Positions 1 to 7,664 of a DNA stretch of 29,561 nucleotides are shown here, in pieces; position 1 is the first letter of the stretch; each line of letters starts with the position of its first letter. The notes under the pieces are model-generated. The model worked only from the letters and a program-made list of their open reading frames with translations. It did not search any database and was not told the DNA's origin. A program made the translations under genes and the position numbers. This DNA is from Clostridia bacterium. Its GTDB lineage: Bacteria > Bacillota > Clostridia > Oscillospirales > CAG-272. The DNA is taken from the NCBI GenBank assembly GCA_900770605.1, contig CAAGKS010000136.1, positions 1 through 29,561 on the forward strand, given 5' to 3'.

Positions 1-20
1 ACATGTGAGGAGTAACTAAT

Positions 21-944
21 ATGAGTATAAACGTAAGAGATTTCAAGGAACTTTCATCTGACGGAGTACATAAGCTTGCAGGTCTTATATACGAGCCTCG
101 CGGTGAGGTACGTGGATATTTTCACGTCGTTCACGGAATGACTGACCACGTACACAGATACGCCCCGATCATGCGCGATATGGCAGAGCTTGGATTTATC
201 TGCTTTGGTTACGACCATCTTGGACACGGTTACACTGCAAGCGATGATTCCGAGCTTGGATATATAGCGAAAAAGGACGGTTGGGATCTGCTTTGCCGTG
301 ACGTTGGAGTTTTCTCTGATGCTGTCAAGGCAGAATACGGAGCTGACAAGCCCTACGTGCTTTTGGGACACAGCATGGGCTCGTTTATCGTGCGAATTGC
401 CACTGAAAAATACGTACGCCCTGACAAGCTGATAATTATGGGTACGGGTGGTCCAAATTCCCTTGCGAGCGTGGGACTTTCTCTGGTTGCGATAATAAAG
501 GCCCTTTGGGGAGAAAAGCATATTTCAAAATTTGTTGATAGCGTTGCGTTTGGTGCGTACAACAAGCGCTTTGAAGGTGTAAGCAAGAGCGATCCTATGC
601 TTTGGCTTTCTACCGACGAGGAGCAAAGAAAAAAATATTATGCGGACAAATTCTGCACATTTAAGTTTACTGTGAGCGCGATGAACGACCTTATGATGCT
701 TACCAACACCTCTAATCGCAAGGAATGGTACGAAAACGTTGACAAGTCCATACCCATGCTTTTAGTTGCAGGTGAGGATGATCCCGTGGGCGACTACGGC
801 AAGGGTGTCACCACGGTTTACGAGGGCTTGAAAAATCAAGGAGTTGACGTAAAATGTATTCTCTATCCTCATGCAAGGCACGAGATTTTGAACGATTTTA
901 CTTACGAAGAAGTTAAAAAGGATATTATTGAATTCGTTTCATAA
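21..944 (+). CDS. alpha/beta hydrolase, monoacylglycerol lipase-like (serine aminopeptidase S33 family)
   Basis: This is a 307-residue soluble hydrolase that probably cleaves a small ester or monoacylglycerol in the cytosol. The sequence shows an oxyanion-hole segment (VVHGM, residues 36-40), the nucleophile elbow GHSMG at 116-120 with Ser118, an acidic residue in GEDDPVG (Asp253 or Asp254) and a C-terminal His287 in HARHEIL, which together form the catalytic triad of the family. No signal peptide or membrane segment is visible. The start is supported by a TGAGGAG ribosome site at positions 6-12. It is followed after a few bases by a hairpin shared with the convergent rubrerythrin gene, so it ends its transcript there; its promoter lies outside the window. 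The family assignment is firm, but the natural substrate cannot be read from sequence. Confidence 0.88.
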   Translation: MSINVRDFKELSSDGVHKLAGLIYEPRGEVRGYFHVVHGMTDHVHRYAPIMRDMAELGFICFGYDHLGHGYTASDDSELGYIAKKDGWDLLCRDVGVFSDAVKAEYGADKPYVLLGHSMGSFIVRIATEKYVRPDKLIIMGTGGPNSLASVGLSLVAIIKALWGEKHISKFVDSVAFGAYNKRFEGVSKSDPMLWLSTDEEQRKKYYADKFCTFKFTVSAMNDLMMLTNTSNRKEWYENVDKSIPMLLVAGEDDPVGDYGKGVTTVYEGLKNQGVDVKCILYPHARHEILNDFTYEEVKKDIIEFVS

Positions 945-949
945 TAAGA

Positions 950-983
950 AAACAACCGCAGGACTTTTATCCTGCGGTTGTTT
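950..983. terminator. bidirectional hairpin terminator between convergent genes
   Basis: A perfect 14-bp stem (950-963 paired with 970-983, six-base loop) lies between the hydrolase stop and the rubrerythrin stop. It has A residues on one side and T residues on the other, so it can terminate both convergent transcripts. Confidence 0.85.
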
Positions 984-998
984 GATTTTGCCGTATTA

Positions 999-1535
999 TC
1001 AATAGTTCTCAGCGTGGATCTCAAAATAGCTCTTGGGATGCGCGCAGGTGGGACAAAGCTCGGGAGCCTTTGTGCCAACGATGATGTGTCCGCAGTTACG
1101 GCACTCCCATACCTTGACCTCGCTCTTCTCGAATACCTGAGCTGTCTCAACGTTGTTAAGAAGCGCGCGGTATCTCTCCTCGTGATGCTTCTCGATAGCT
1201 GCAACAAGACGGAATTTTCTTGCGAGATCTACAAATCCCTCTTCCTCAGCGTCCTTTGCAAACTGAGCGTACATATCTGTCCACTCGTAATTCTCGCCCT
1301 CAGCAGCGGATTTGAGGTTCTTTGCGGTGTCGCCAATGCCCTCAAGCTCCTTGAACCAAAGCTTTGCGTGCTCCTTCTCGTTTTCAGCGGTCTTCAAAAA
1401 CAGAGCCGCGATCTGCTCATAGCCCTCTTTCTTTGCAACAGATGCAAAGTAGGTGTACTTATTTCTCGCCTCAGACTCTCCTGCGAAAGCTGCCTCGAGG
1501 TTCTTTTGTGTTTTTGTTCCATCGTACTTGCTCAT
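999..1535 (-). CDS. rbr: rubrerythrin
   Basis: This 178-residue protein is a non-haem di-iron peroxidase of anaerobes that reduces hydrogen peroxide with electrons from NAD(P)H via rubredoxin-type carriers. The N-terminal ferritin-like four-helix domain shows Glu20 in GESEARNKY, the ExxH ligand pair Glu53/His56 in NEKEH, acidic residues at 97-99 and a second ExxH at Glu115/His118. The C-terminal rubredoxin domain has two Cys pairs, CRNC at 145-148 and CPTC at 161-164, that bind one iron. The domain order and length match the short rubrerythrins of Clostridia. An AAAGGAG ribosome site sits upstream of the start and a near-consensus promoter lies about 50 bases further up. The gene is monocistronic between its own promoter and a shared terminator. 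It implies an anaerobic or microaerobic lifestyle. Confidence 0.96.
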   Translation of the reverse strand: MSKYDGTKTQKNLEAAFAGESEARNKYTYFASVAKKEGYEQIAALFLKTAENEKEHAKLWFKELEGIGDTAKNLKSAAEGENYEWTDMYAQFAKDAEEEGFVDLARKFRLVAAIEKHHEERYRALLNNVETAQVFEKSEVKVWECRNCGHIIVGTKAPELCPTCAHPKSYFEIHAENY

Positions 1536-1582
1536 TTTTCAAATTCTCCTTTTTGGGTTTGAGATAGTGTATTGCTGGTTTT

Positions 1583-1611
1583 AGTATATCATATCAAAAA
1601 CAGCTTGTCAA
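1583..1611 (-). promoter_or_regulatory. consensus sigma-A promoter for rubrerythrin
   Basis: On the minus strand TTGACA (1606-1611) and TATACT (1583-1588) are separated by exactly 17 bases, close to the ideal housekeeping promoter. It reads into the rubrerythrin gene, leaving a leader of about 40 bases. Confidence 0.8.
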
Positions 1612-1622
1612 TAATATTTCAA

Positions 1623-1651
1623 TTGACTTTTTTCACTTTTTACGCTATAAT
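1623..1651 (+). promoter_or_regulatory. consensus sigma-A promoter for the GNAT gene
   Basis: TTGACT (1623-1628) and TATAAT (1646-1651) are 17 bases apart on the plus strand. The start codon at 1681 follows after a short leader carrying TTTGGAGG at 1667-1674. The -35 box lies 11 bases from the divergent rubrerythrin -35 box. Confidence 0.75.
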
Positions 1652-1680
1652 TTTAGTAATACCACGTTTGGAGGCATTTT

Positions 1681-2163
1681 ATGCTAATTCGAAAAACAAC
1701 GCTTGCCGACGTTAACTCGGCGGCGGCCATATACGACAGCGCGCGAAGATTTATGCGCGAGAGTGGAAATCTCAATCAATGGAGCGCGGAATATCCGAAT
1801 GCGCAAAGCATACTTGAGGATATCGAGGGCGGCGGCAGCTACGTTTGCGAGGACGGTGGTGAGGTAGTTGCGATATTTTATTTCGCCGCTCACAACGATC
1901 CTACGTACGACAAAATATATGAGGGCGCGTGGAAGCGCGACGGGAAGTATGCGGTGATACACCGAATAGCCGTCAAGCACCACGGCAGAGGCATTGCCGA
2001 CTTTATATACGCCCATTGCTTTGAAGCTCACCCGAATCTGCGAATCGACACACATCGCGACAACGCTCCGATGCAACGCTCGTTGAAAAAGAACGGATTT
2101 GAATACTGCGGAATAATTTATCTTGCAAACGGCGACGAGCGTCTGGCATTTCAAAAGGTTTGA
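1681..2163 (+). CDS. GNAT-family N-acetyltransferase
   Basis: This 160-residue protein has the layout of a GCN5-related acetyltransferase, which moves an acetyl group from acetyl-CoA to an amine. The acetyl-CoA binding motif A is visible as HRIAVKHHGRGIADFIY (roughly residues 98-114), where GRG provides the pyrophosphate-binding loop. A typical C-terminal motif B follows, with RSLKKNGFEYCGI. The N-terminal LIRKTTLADVNSAAAIY is the usual first strand and helix. A ribosome site TTTGGAGG and a consensus promoter directly precede it, so it is a single-gene unit. The acceptor substrate cannot be predicted: the closest family style is a generic small-molecule acetyltransferase rather than RimI or an aminoglycoside enzyme. 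Confidence 0.85.
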   Translation: MLIRKTTLADVNSAAAIYDSARRFMRESGNLNQWSAEYPNAQSILEDIEGGGSYVCEDGGEVVAIFYFAAHNDPTYDKIYEGAWKRDGKYAVIHRIAVKHHGRGIADFIYAHCFEAHPNLRIDTHRDNAPMQRSLKKNGFEYCGIIYLANGDERLAFQKV

Positions 2164-2235
2164 ATTTATACTTACTTTTTTCGAGAAAAAAGTAAGCAAA
2201 AAAACTTTCAAAAAATAAACAATTATAATAATATT

Positions 2236-2263
2236 GGTGGAGTATATTTATGATTACTCCACC
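2236..2263. terminator. hairpin terminator between convergent GNAT and lipase genes
   Basis: A 9-bp perfect stem (2236-2244 with 2255-2263) has a 10-base loop and AT-rich flanks on both sides. A second, AT-rich stem (CTTACTTTTTT type, 2171-2196) lies just after the GNAT stop and may contribute to termination in the plus direction. Confidence 0.65.
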
Positions 2264-2283
2264 ATTTTATTATATTATTTCAG

Positions 2284-3063
2284 TCAAAAGCCCATCTCGG
2301 CGAGTTCATCGCAAATAGATCTATAAAAAAGATATATTTTCTCTTTTTGATCACTCTTTGAAAATAGATCTATTATCTGAACGTGAGAAACCGAAAAATC
2401 AAATGCCTCTCCTCTGTAATTGGAAAATTTAGCAGAGTCAACAGACACAAGACCGTCGTTTTCCACTTTTTGAAAGCGCTTTGTCATCTTCATCGGGAGT
2501 GCCATAATAAAGCAGTCACGCGCATTCTTCATACTACTCGAATAGCTCTGGCAATAAACCTTGGCGGAAAACTCCAAGGTGTGCTCACTCTCATCGATGG
2601 GAAGCAGCTCCTCACAAGCTCCCATTGCATCGGGATATTTATCGCCCATAAAATACTTATAAAAGAAGTTTATAAAAAACGCCATAATCCGCTTGATAAA
2701 TTTGGGAAGCTTCCATACCCAAGATGCCACTATCGAGCCGCGATGCGGCGTACAAAGCGTGGTGAGAGAAGCGATCTTATCCTCCATACCAAGCTCGGTT
2801 ATCATATACTTACTGTCTAGACCGCCCTTTGAATGAGCGATTATATTCACCTTCGGCTTGCCCGTCCTTTTCAGCACGTCCTCGATAAACACGCGAAGCT
2901 GCTCGGCATTGGTAGCGATCCTGCCAAAGCCATCGTTATCGGCGATATATACGTCGTTTCCGTCCGCCTCGAGCGCGTCGCCTATCTTGCCAAAGGCGTT
3001 CATCACCCACGACTGCTTTGCGGCAATTCCGTGGACGAGAATGATGGGATACTCAGTTGCCAT
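2284..3063 (-). CDS. alpha/beta hydrolase, bacterial triacylglycerol lipase-like
   Basis: This 259-residue protein resembles the bacterial class-2 lipases. It begins with the conserved ILVHGI oxyanion region, has the nucleophile elbow AHSKG at 76-80 with Ser78 followed by GLDSKY, then CTPHRGS. It ends with an acidic residue in ENDGLVSVDS (Asp203) and a histidine in SVSHVQ (His227), completing a plausible Ser-Asp-His triad. There is no signal peptide, so it is predicted to act inside the cell, unlike secreted lipases of this family. Its start overlaps the end of the SGNH hydrolase gene by 11 bases, so the two are probably translationally coupled in the same operon as the upstream two-component system. 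The substrate is unknown; an acyl ester or lipid is likely. Confidence 0.8.
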   Translation of the reverse strand: MATEYPIILVHGIAAKQSWVMNAFGKIGDALEADGNDVYIADNDGFGRIATNAEQLRVFIEDVLKRTGKPKVNIIAHSKGGLDSKYMITELGMEDKIASLTTLCTPHRGSIVASWVWKLPKFIKRIMAFFINFFYKYFMGDKYPDAMGACEELLPIDESEHTLEFSAKVYCQSYSSSMKNARDCFIMALPMKMTKRFQKVENDGLVSVDSAKFSNYRGEAFDFSVSHVQIIDLFSKSDQKEKIYLFYRSICDELAEMGF

Positions 3064-3934
3064 AAGCTGAGATTATAGCGCCGGCTATTACTTCTCCGAT
3101 GCGCTGATATCCCGCGGGGGATTTGTGAAGCTGGTCACCTACGTACGGAAGCGGAGGGCGAAGCGTATATTCCTCGAGAACTACCTTTCCCTCTCGTATC
3201 TGATAATAGCTCTCACCCGTTACGTAGCGCATAGGCACGTCACTCACGCACTCACCGTTCTCATTAAGCTGATATTTGGTGAATTTATCATTATCCGGCA
3301 CAGAGCTTGCGCCAAAATAATTCCAGGTATGCTCGTTTATGCCTGACGTTGTGAAAAGATCGCAGCATGGTATGGAATTTCTTGCCGCGACTGCCTTTTG
3401 CATTCTCGCCATAGCCTCAAGCGTTCTGCCGCTGCCCTTGGGCGTTTCCTCATACGCATTTGCATCAACGTAAGGATATCTTCCCGCGCAGTCCACGGTG
3501 ACGATAAGCAGTCGGCAGGTCATATTATCCGCGGCGTACAGCTCCTCGTATATTCTGTTTATCGCGTACTGCATAAAGCCCGCGATGGTCTTCTGACCGC
3601 TTCCGTCGGTACGGTAAAGGTCGCCTACCTCTCCGATATCCAAATTGCGATTATTGTATCCGCCGTAAAAAACTACGAGGTCCATTCCCTCTACGTCCTT
3701 TGCGGTAAGCGGACGCAAAACTCCGGATGCATCCGTCTCGTTATCGTAATCGCCGCCGATACCGTTATCTCCGTCGACCATACTTTTAAGACTTGCTCCG
3801 CCCTTACAGTGATAAAAGGTCTCGATGCCGAGTATATCCTTTACCACCTCGGGATATATTCTTTTGGCAGTGAGAGAGTCGCCTATAAAAAGCACCTTTC
3901 TGCCCTGCCACGTTCCATATCTTCGCTCCTGCAT
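3053..3934 (-). CDS. SGNH/GDSL hydrolase
   Basis: This 293-residue esterase-type protein shows all four SGNH blocks. Block I is FIGDSLT with Ser20, block II is the Gly in KGGAS near 45, block III is GGYNNRN near 91-97 with Asn94 or Asn95, and block V is DQLH at 267-270 with Asp267 and His270. Such enzymes remove acyl or acetyl groups from carbohydrates or lipids. No export signal is visible. A strong GGAGG site before the start is embedded in the last codons of the histidine kinase gene, only one base separates the two genes, and the lipase gene overlaps its end, so it is the third cistron of a four-gene operon. The exact substrate is not evident. Confidence 0.85.
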   Translation of the reverse strand: MQERRYGTWQGRKVLFIGDSLTAKRIYPEVVKDILGIETFYHCKGGASLKSMVDGDNGIGGDYDNETDASGVLRPLTAKDVEGMDLVVFYGGYNNRNLDIGEVGDLYRTDGSGQKTIAGFMQYAINRIYEELYAADNMTCRLLIVTVDCAGRYPYVDANAYEETPKGSGRTLEAMARMQKAVAARNSIPCCDLFTTSGINEHTWNYFGASSVPDNDKFTKYQLNENGECVSDVPMRYVTGESYYQIREGKVVLEEYTLRPPLPYVGDQLHKSPAGYQRIGEVIAGAIISAYGN

Positions 3935-3935
3935 A

Positions 3936-5033
3936 TTAACCTCCTACTAACTCGGCACTCGAAAGCGACACTTCAAAGGTAACAAGTCCGCCGTCGCAGC
4001 TCACGTTGACGCTTCCCTTGTGAAGCTCCACGATATGCTTGACTATTGCAAGTCCTATTCCGTTGCCCTCTGCAGCGTGTGATTCGTCTGCCTGATAAAA
4101 TTTACCAAATATTTTTTTGCGCACGTCGGGCGGTATTTCCGCGCCCTCGTTGCTCACGGCGACCACGGTAGCGTTGTTATCACGATAGATGCTGACACCC
4201 ACGGTTTTGCCGTCTTCTGAGAACTTTATCGCGTTATCGAGCAGGTTTATCCACACCTGCTTGAGCATCTCCTCGTTGGCGTTTATATAATACTCGTCAA
4301 AATCAATGCTCAGCTCGATATTTTTCTTTGACCACTTATTTTCAAGCAGCAGCACGCAAGCGCGCACCTGCTCAGAAAGGTTAAACCTTGTAACGCCTGA
4401 TAGTATCGTCTGATTTTCTATCTTGGTAAGATTCAGGACGTTAGTCGCCATAGCCGCAAGGCGCAACGATTCTTCCTCTATCGCATCAAGGTACTGACTT
4501 CTCTGCTCGTCGGTTATATTTCCCTTATTCACAAGCTTTGCAAGTCCTGCGATGGAAACGATGGGAGTTTTGAACTCGTGGGATATATTGTTTATAAAGT
4601 CAGAGCGCAGCACCTCGGTGCATTCAAGCTCCTCTGCCATCTTATTGAAGCTATTGGAGATCTCCACGAACGTGGGGTGTGATGCGAGCGCACCTGAAAA
4701 TTCAAGGCGCGTTTTAAAGTCTCCTGCGGCAAGTCGATTGAGCTTATTTACTATCACGTTGATTGGCTTGAGCGGAATTCGGCTACTTGCAAATGCCGTT
4801 GCCGCTCCAACCGCAAGACTGAATATCGCTACGAAGGCGAATACGGTCTGTATGTTCAGATTGTCAGACACCTCTCCTATCCAGCCGAGATAGAGAAAGA
4901 GGTAAGTCAGTCCCATTCCCACTCCGATAGCCGCGCAAATGACTGCAAAAACTATCAGTGAGAATACGAGCGTCAAGGATTTACGGTGCTTGCGCTCGGG
5001 AAGCTCGAATTTCTTAGTCCTTATTTTTTTCAT
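3936..5033 (-). CDS. sensor histidine kinase (HAMP-HisKA-HATPase)
   Basis: This 365-residue membrane kinase has two transmembrane segments (about 20-50 and 64-83) joined by a loop of only some 12 residues, so it has almost no extracellular sensor domain and probably reads a membrane signal or a partner protein. A HAMP linker follows (about 84-140). The H-box SHEFKTP carries the phosphoacceptor His152, the N-box INLLDNAIKFS has Asn267, and the G2 box GNGIGLAI spans 323-330. The start overlaps the stop of the OmpR-type regulator by four bases (ATGA), the standard arrangement of a cognate pair. The SGNH hydrolase and lipase genes follow directly. It differs from KdpD or PhoR in lacking PAS or Usp domains. 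Confidence 0.94.
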   Translation of the reverse strand: MKKIRTKKFELPERKHRKSLTLVFSLIVFAVICAAIGVGMGLTYLFLYLGWIGEVSDNLNIQTVFAFVAIFSLAVGAATAFASSRIPLKPINVIVNKLNRLAAGDFKTRLEFSGALASHPTFVEISNSFNKMAEELECTEVLRSDFINNISHEFKTPIVSIAGLAKLVNKGNITDEQRSQYLDAIEEESLRLAAMATNVLNLTKIENQTILSGVTRFNLSEQVRACVLLLENKWSKKNIELSIDFDEYYINANEEMLKQVWINLLDNAIKFSEDGKTVGVSIYRDNNATVVAVSNEGAEIPPDVRKKIFGKFYQADESHAAEGNGIGLAIVKHIVELHKGSVNVSCDGGLVTFEVSLSSAELVGG

Positions 5034-5704
5034 ACGTGCTTTACCGCCTTATATCCGAGTCCTCTTACGGATTCTATGGAAAACTCCTCCCAGCCTTCAA
5101 ATCTCTTGCGGAGCCTTCCTATGTGGACAGTTACCGTTTCCCAGCCCGTTGAGCTATCTGCGCCCCATATCTCGTCCATAAGCTGAATACGCGTAAATAT
5201 CTTACCTGGGTACGAAAGCAGCTTGTACAAGAGCAAAAACTCCTTTTGCGGAAGCTCCTGCACCTCTGTGCCGCGCGTGACAGTCAAGGAATCGTAATCT
5301 ATGACTACTTCGCCTACCGTTATCCTATGCTCGCTTGCGATCCTTGCTCTTCTGAGGAGCGCTTTTATGCGGAACAGCATCTCCTCGTCATCTATCGGCT
5401 TGGTTATATAATCGTCCGTTCCAACGGCAAATCCCTTATGCTTATCGGCAGGCAACTGCTTTGCTGACACCATAAGTATGGGCAGATTGTTATTCGCCTC
5501 GCGCAATGCCCGGGTAAACTCATAGCCGTCCATTTTAGGCATCATTATATCAAGCACGACGAGATCCACGTGCTCTCTGTCCATAAGAAGCAGGGCGTCC
5601 TCGCCGTTCTCCGCCGTGAACACCGTATAGCTCGCGCCCTCAAGCACTGCGCGCAGAAAAAGCCTTGTATTTTTATCGTCGTCAACCACAAGAATACGGA
5701 ACAT
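5030..5704 (-). CDS. OmpR/PhoB-family response regulator
   Basis: This 224-residue DNA-binding regulator has an N-terminal receiver domain with the acidic pocket VVDDD (residues 6-10), the phosphoacceptor Asp52 in VVLDIMMP, Ser80 in MVSAK, and the conserved Lys102 in TKP. The C-terminal winged-helix domain (about 125-224) includes LPQKEFLLLYKLLSYPG and RGLGYKA, which mark the OmpR class. It is the first gene of the minus-strand operon, with a ribosome site GAGGAGAG and a promoter about 50 bases upstream. The most likely targets are its own operon and possibly the divergent lipid kinase gene that shares the intergenic region; this is inference. Confidence 0.95.
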   Translation of the reverse strand: MFRILVVDDDKNTRLFLRAVLEGASYTVFTAENGEDALLLMDREHVDLVVLDIMMPKMDGYEFTRALREANNNLPILMVSAKQLPADKHKGFAVGTDDYITKPIDDEEMLFRIKALLRRARIASEHRITVGEVVIDYDSLTVTRGTEVQELPQKEFLLLYKLLSYPGKIFTRIQLMDEIWGADSSTGWETVTVHIGRLRKRFEGWEEFSIESVRGLGYKAVKHV

Positions 5705-5747
5705 AACGATCTCTCCTCTTACAAATTTCAGTAGCGTTATTTTTTAT

Positions 5748-5776
5748 ATTTTACCACATTTGTATTTTTCTTTCAA
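5748..5776 (-). promoter_or_regulatory. probable promoter of the two-component/SGNH/lipase operon
   Basis: On the minus strand TTGAAA (5771-5776) and TAAAAT (5748-5753) are 17 bases apart and read toward the response regulator start at 5704. Confidence 0.6.
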
Positions 5777-5806
5777 GTCAAATATTGTAAAAAAAAGGCG
5801 AGTTTA

Positions 5807-5834
5807 TTTTCAGTTTATCTTCTTTATTTATAAT
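5807..5834 (+). promoter_or_regulatory. possible promoter of the lipid kinase gene
   Basis: A perfect TATAAT occurs at 5829-5834 on the plus strand, about 37 bases before the start codon. The -35 element is weak: TTTTCA at 5807-5812, with a spacer of 16. The -10 is convincing, the -35 is not. Confidence 0.4.
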
Positions 5835-5870
5835 AACTCGACAATTATAGACAATGTAGGAGCGTACAAT

Positions 5871-6758
5871 ATGAAATATCACGTATTATACAATACAATG
5901 GCAGGTCACGGCGATGCGAAGCAGAAGGCTGGGGAGCTTTCCGCGGCGCTTGAGGGCGAGGTTTGCCTTTGCGACATTTCCACTATAAGCTATCCCGAAT
6001 TCATCAGCTCTATTGACGCGGACGACACCATAGTTATTTGCGGTGGCGACGGAACGCTGAACAGATTTGCAAACGACACGGACGGGATCGATATCTCAAA
6101 CGAGATACTCTACTATCCTGCAGGAACGGGTAACGATTTTCTCCGCGACATTGAAGCCCCCTCCGACAAGCCCATCTCCGTTGGCAAATATCTCAAGGAT
6201 CTTCCTGTGGTCGAGGTAAACGGCAAGAAATACAAATTCCTCAACAACGTAGGATTTGGAATCGACGGCTACTGCTGTGAGGTTGGTGACGAGCTCAAAA
6301 AGACCTCTGACAAGCCTGTAAACTACACGGCTATCGCTATCAAGGGACTTCTCTTTAACTACAAGCCCACAAACGCCGTTATCTGCGTTGACGGCAAGGA
6401 ATACTCCTACCGCAAGGTATGGCTCGCTCCCACTATGAAGGGACGCTTCTACGGCGGTGGAATGATGGCAGCTCCCGAGCAGGACAGAACGGCCGCTGAC
6501 GGTAAGCTCTCTATAATGCTCTTCCACGGCAAAGGCCGCCTTGCCACTCTTATCGCGTTCCCCTCTATATTCAAGGGTGAGCACGTGCAGAAGAAGAACA
6601 TCGTTGCTCTGCACACGGGCTACGATATAAGCGTTAAATTTGACGCTCCTGCCGCTATTCAGATAGACGGAGAGACTATCACGGGCATTACCGAGTATCA
6701 CGCTTACGCTAAGGCTGAAGCGCCCACAGAGGCACAGGCAAAGGCTGCTTGCGTCTGA
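5871..6758 (+). CDS. diacylglycerol kinase-family lipid kinase (DAGK catalytic domain)
   Basis: This 295-residue kinase of the DgkB/YegS group phosphorylates diacylglycerol or a related lipid at the membrane surface. It recycles diacylglycerol in Gram-positive bacteria or modifies other lipids. The nucleotide-binding signature GGDGTLNR is at 58-65 and the second conserved stretch PAGTGNDF at 83-90. An open frame extends upstream to 5760, but the ATG at 5871 is chosen because TAGGAG lies at the right distance (5857-5862) and the extra N-terminal residues would be low-complexity with no family similarity. A perfect palindromic terminator follows. The C-terminal tail is alanine-rich. The precise lipid substrate is not determined by sequence. 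Confidence 0.88.
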   Translation: MKYHVLYNTMAGHGDAKQKAGELSAALEGEVCLCDISTISYPEFISSIDADDTIVICGGDGTLNRFANDTDGIDISNEILYYPAGTGNDFLRDIEAPSDKPISVGKYLKDLPVVEVNGKKYKFLNNVGFGIDGYCCEVGDELKKTSDKPVNYTAIAIKGLLFNYKPTNAVICVDGKEYSYRKVWLAPTMKGRFYGGGMMAAPEQDRTAADGKLSIMLFHGKGRLATLIAFPSIFKGEHVQKKNIVALHTGYDISVKFDAPAAIQIDGETITGITEYHAYAKAEAPTEAQAKAACV

Positions 6759-6782
6759 TCATTGTAATATTTAACTTACGTA

Positions 6783-6820
6783 ACAAAGGACAGTGCATAT
6801 GCACTGTCCTTTGTTTTTTA
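6783..6820. terminator. perfect palindromic terminator ending both the lipid kinase gene and the polysaccharide operon
   Basis: Positions 6783-6814 form a perfect 32-base palindrome (ACAAAGGACAGTGCAT and its complement) followed by TTTTTT on the plus strand. It lies between the convergent lipid kinase and Fe-S membrane protein genes and marks the far end of the long minus-strand locus. Confidence 0.9.
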
Positions 6821-6822
6821 TC

Positions 6823-7653
6823 TTATGTTTTTAAAGCATTCTTGGGGCACTCGGCAACACATTCCAAGCACAGAATACACTCTGTCCCGTTTTTACGTGA
6901 TCTTTTGTTATCGGTAACGTCAACATCCATTGGACACACCTTTTTACATTTTCCGCAAGAAACGCATTTTTCTTCGTCGCATTTTACGCGCAACAGCGAA
7001 AAATAGCTCGCAGGCTTCAAGAATACCGTTATCGGACAAAGATATTTGCAAAACGCGCGGTTATCCTTCGTTTTATAGGCAAGCACGATACCAACGCCAT
7101 AATAAATAACATTCCCTATAAGAAAACTCCAGAACATAATACGCTCAAGTCCGCCTACCCGAAGCAAAAATAACGTTGCAACGAATACCAACGAAAGAGC
7201 AAAAACTATATATCTGATAAAGCCTATCTTCTTTCTCGGAGCTTTGGGCGTCTTATACGGAAGCAGATCGAGTATCATAGCAGTCCAGCAAGCGTATCCG
7301 CACCATCCTCTGCCAAACAGCAGCGGTCCGAATATTTTAGCCACTGCATAATGTATGGTAGCCGCTTCAAAAACGCCTGTGAACAGATAGTACCAAAATC
7401 CCTCGAGCTGCATATTTTCGTTACATATTACGCCGAGGTAAATCAACATATAGCTTCCTACGAGAAACTGAACTATTCGGCGCGCGTGCTTGACCTTTTT
7501 GGTGAACAAAAAGATACCGAGCGAAATCGACGTGCCAATATAAGTGAAATTAAAAAGATAAAATATATTATCCTTCGTCAACCACAACGTAACTGCGACC
7601 GCTTCAAAAACGAGCCAAAACAGCAATATAAACAAAACGTCCTTTTTCTTCAT
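6823..7653 (-). CDS. membrane-bound 4Fe-4S protein (NapH/polyferredoxin-like)
   Basis: This 276-residue protein has about six hydrophobic segments and cysteine motifs of the NapH/NosR-type electron-transfer membrane proteins. In order: WCGYAC (Cys118, Cys122) after the segment ending GPLLFGRG, FCKYLCP (Cys202, Cys206), then two ferredoxin-type clusters near the C terminus, CVSCGKCKKVCP (230-241) and CILCLECVAECP (259-270). It is predicted to move electrons between the membrane and a cytosolic partner. Its ribosome site AAGGAAG overlaps the end of the nucleotidyltransferase gene 11 bases upstream, so it is the last gene of the polysaccharide operon although it has no obvious role in sugar assembly. 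The redox partner is unknown. Confidence 0.85.
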   Translation of the reverse strand: MKKKDVLFILLFWLVFEAVAVTLWLTKDNIFYLFNFTYIGTSISLGIFLFTKKVKHARRIVQFLVGSYMLIYLGVICNENMQLEGFWYYLFTGVFEAATIHYAVAKIFGPLLFGRGWCGYACWTAMILDLLPYKTPKAPRKKIGFIRYIVFALSLVFVATLFLLRVGGLERIMFWSFLIGNVIYYGVGIVLAYKTKDNRAFCKYLCPITVFLKPASYFSLLRVKCDEEKCVSCGKCKKVCPMDVDVTDNKRSRKNGTECILCLECVAECPKNALKT

Positions 7654-7664
7654 ACCACACTTCC

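Noticed and set aside
1364..1567. Open frames antisense to rubrerythrin and many other genes
   Set aside because: They are shadows of strongly supported genes on the other strand, with no recognisable motifs or start sites.
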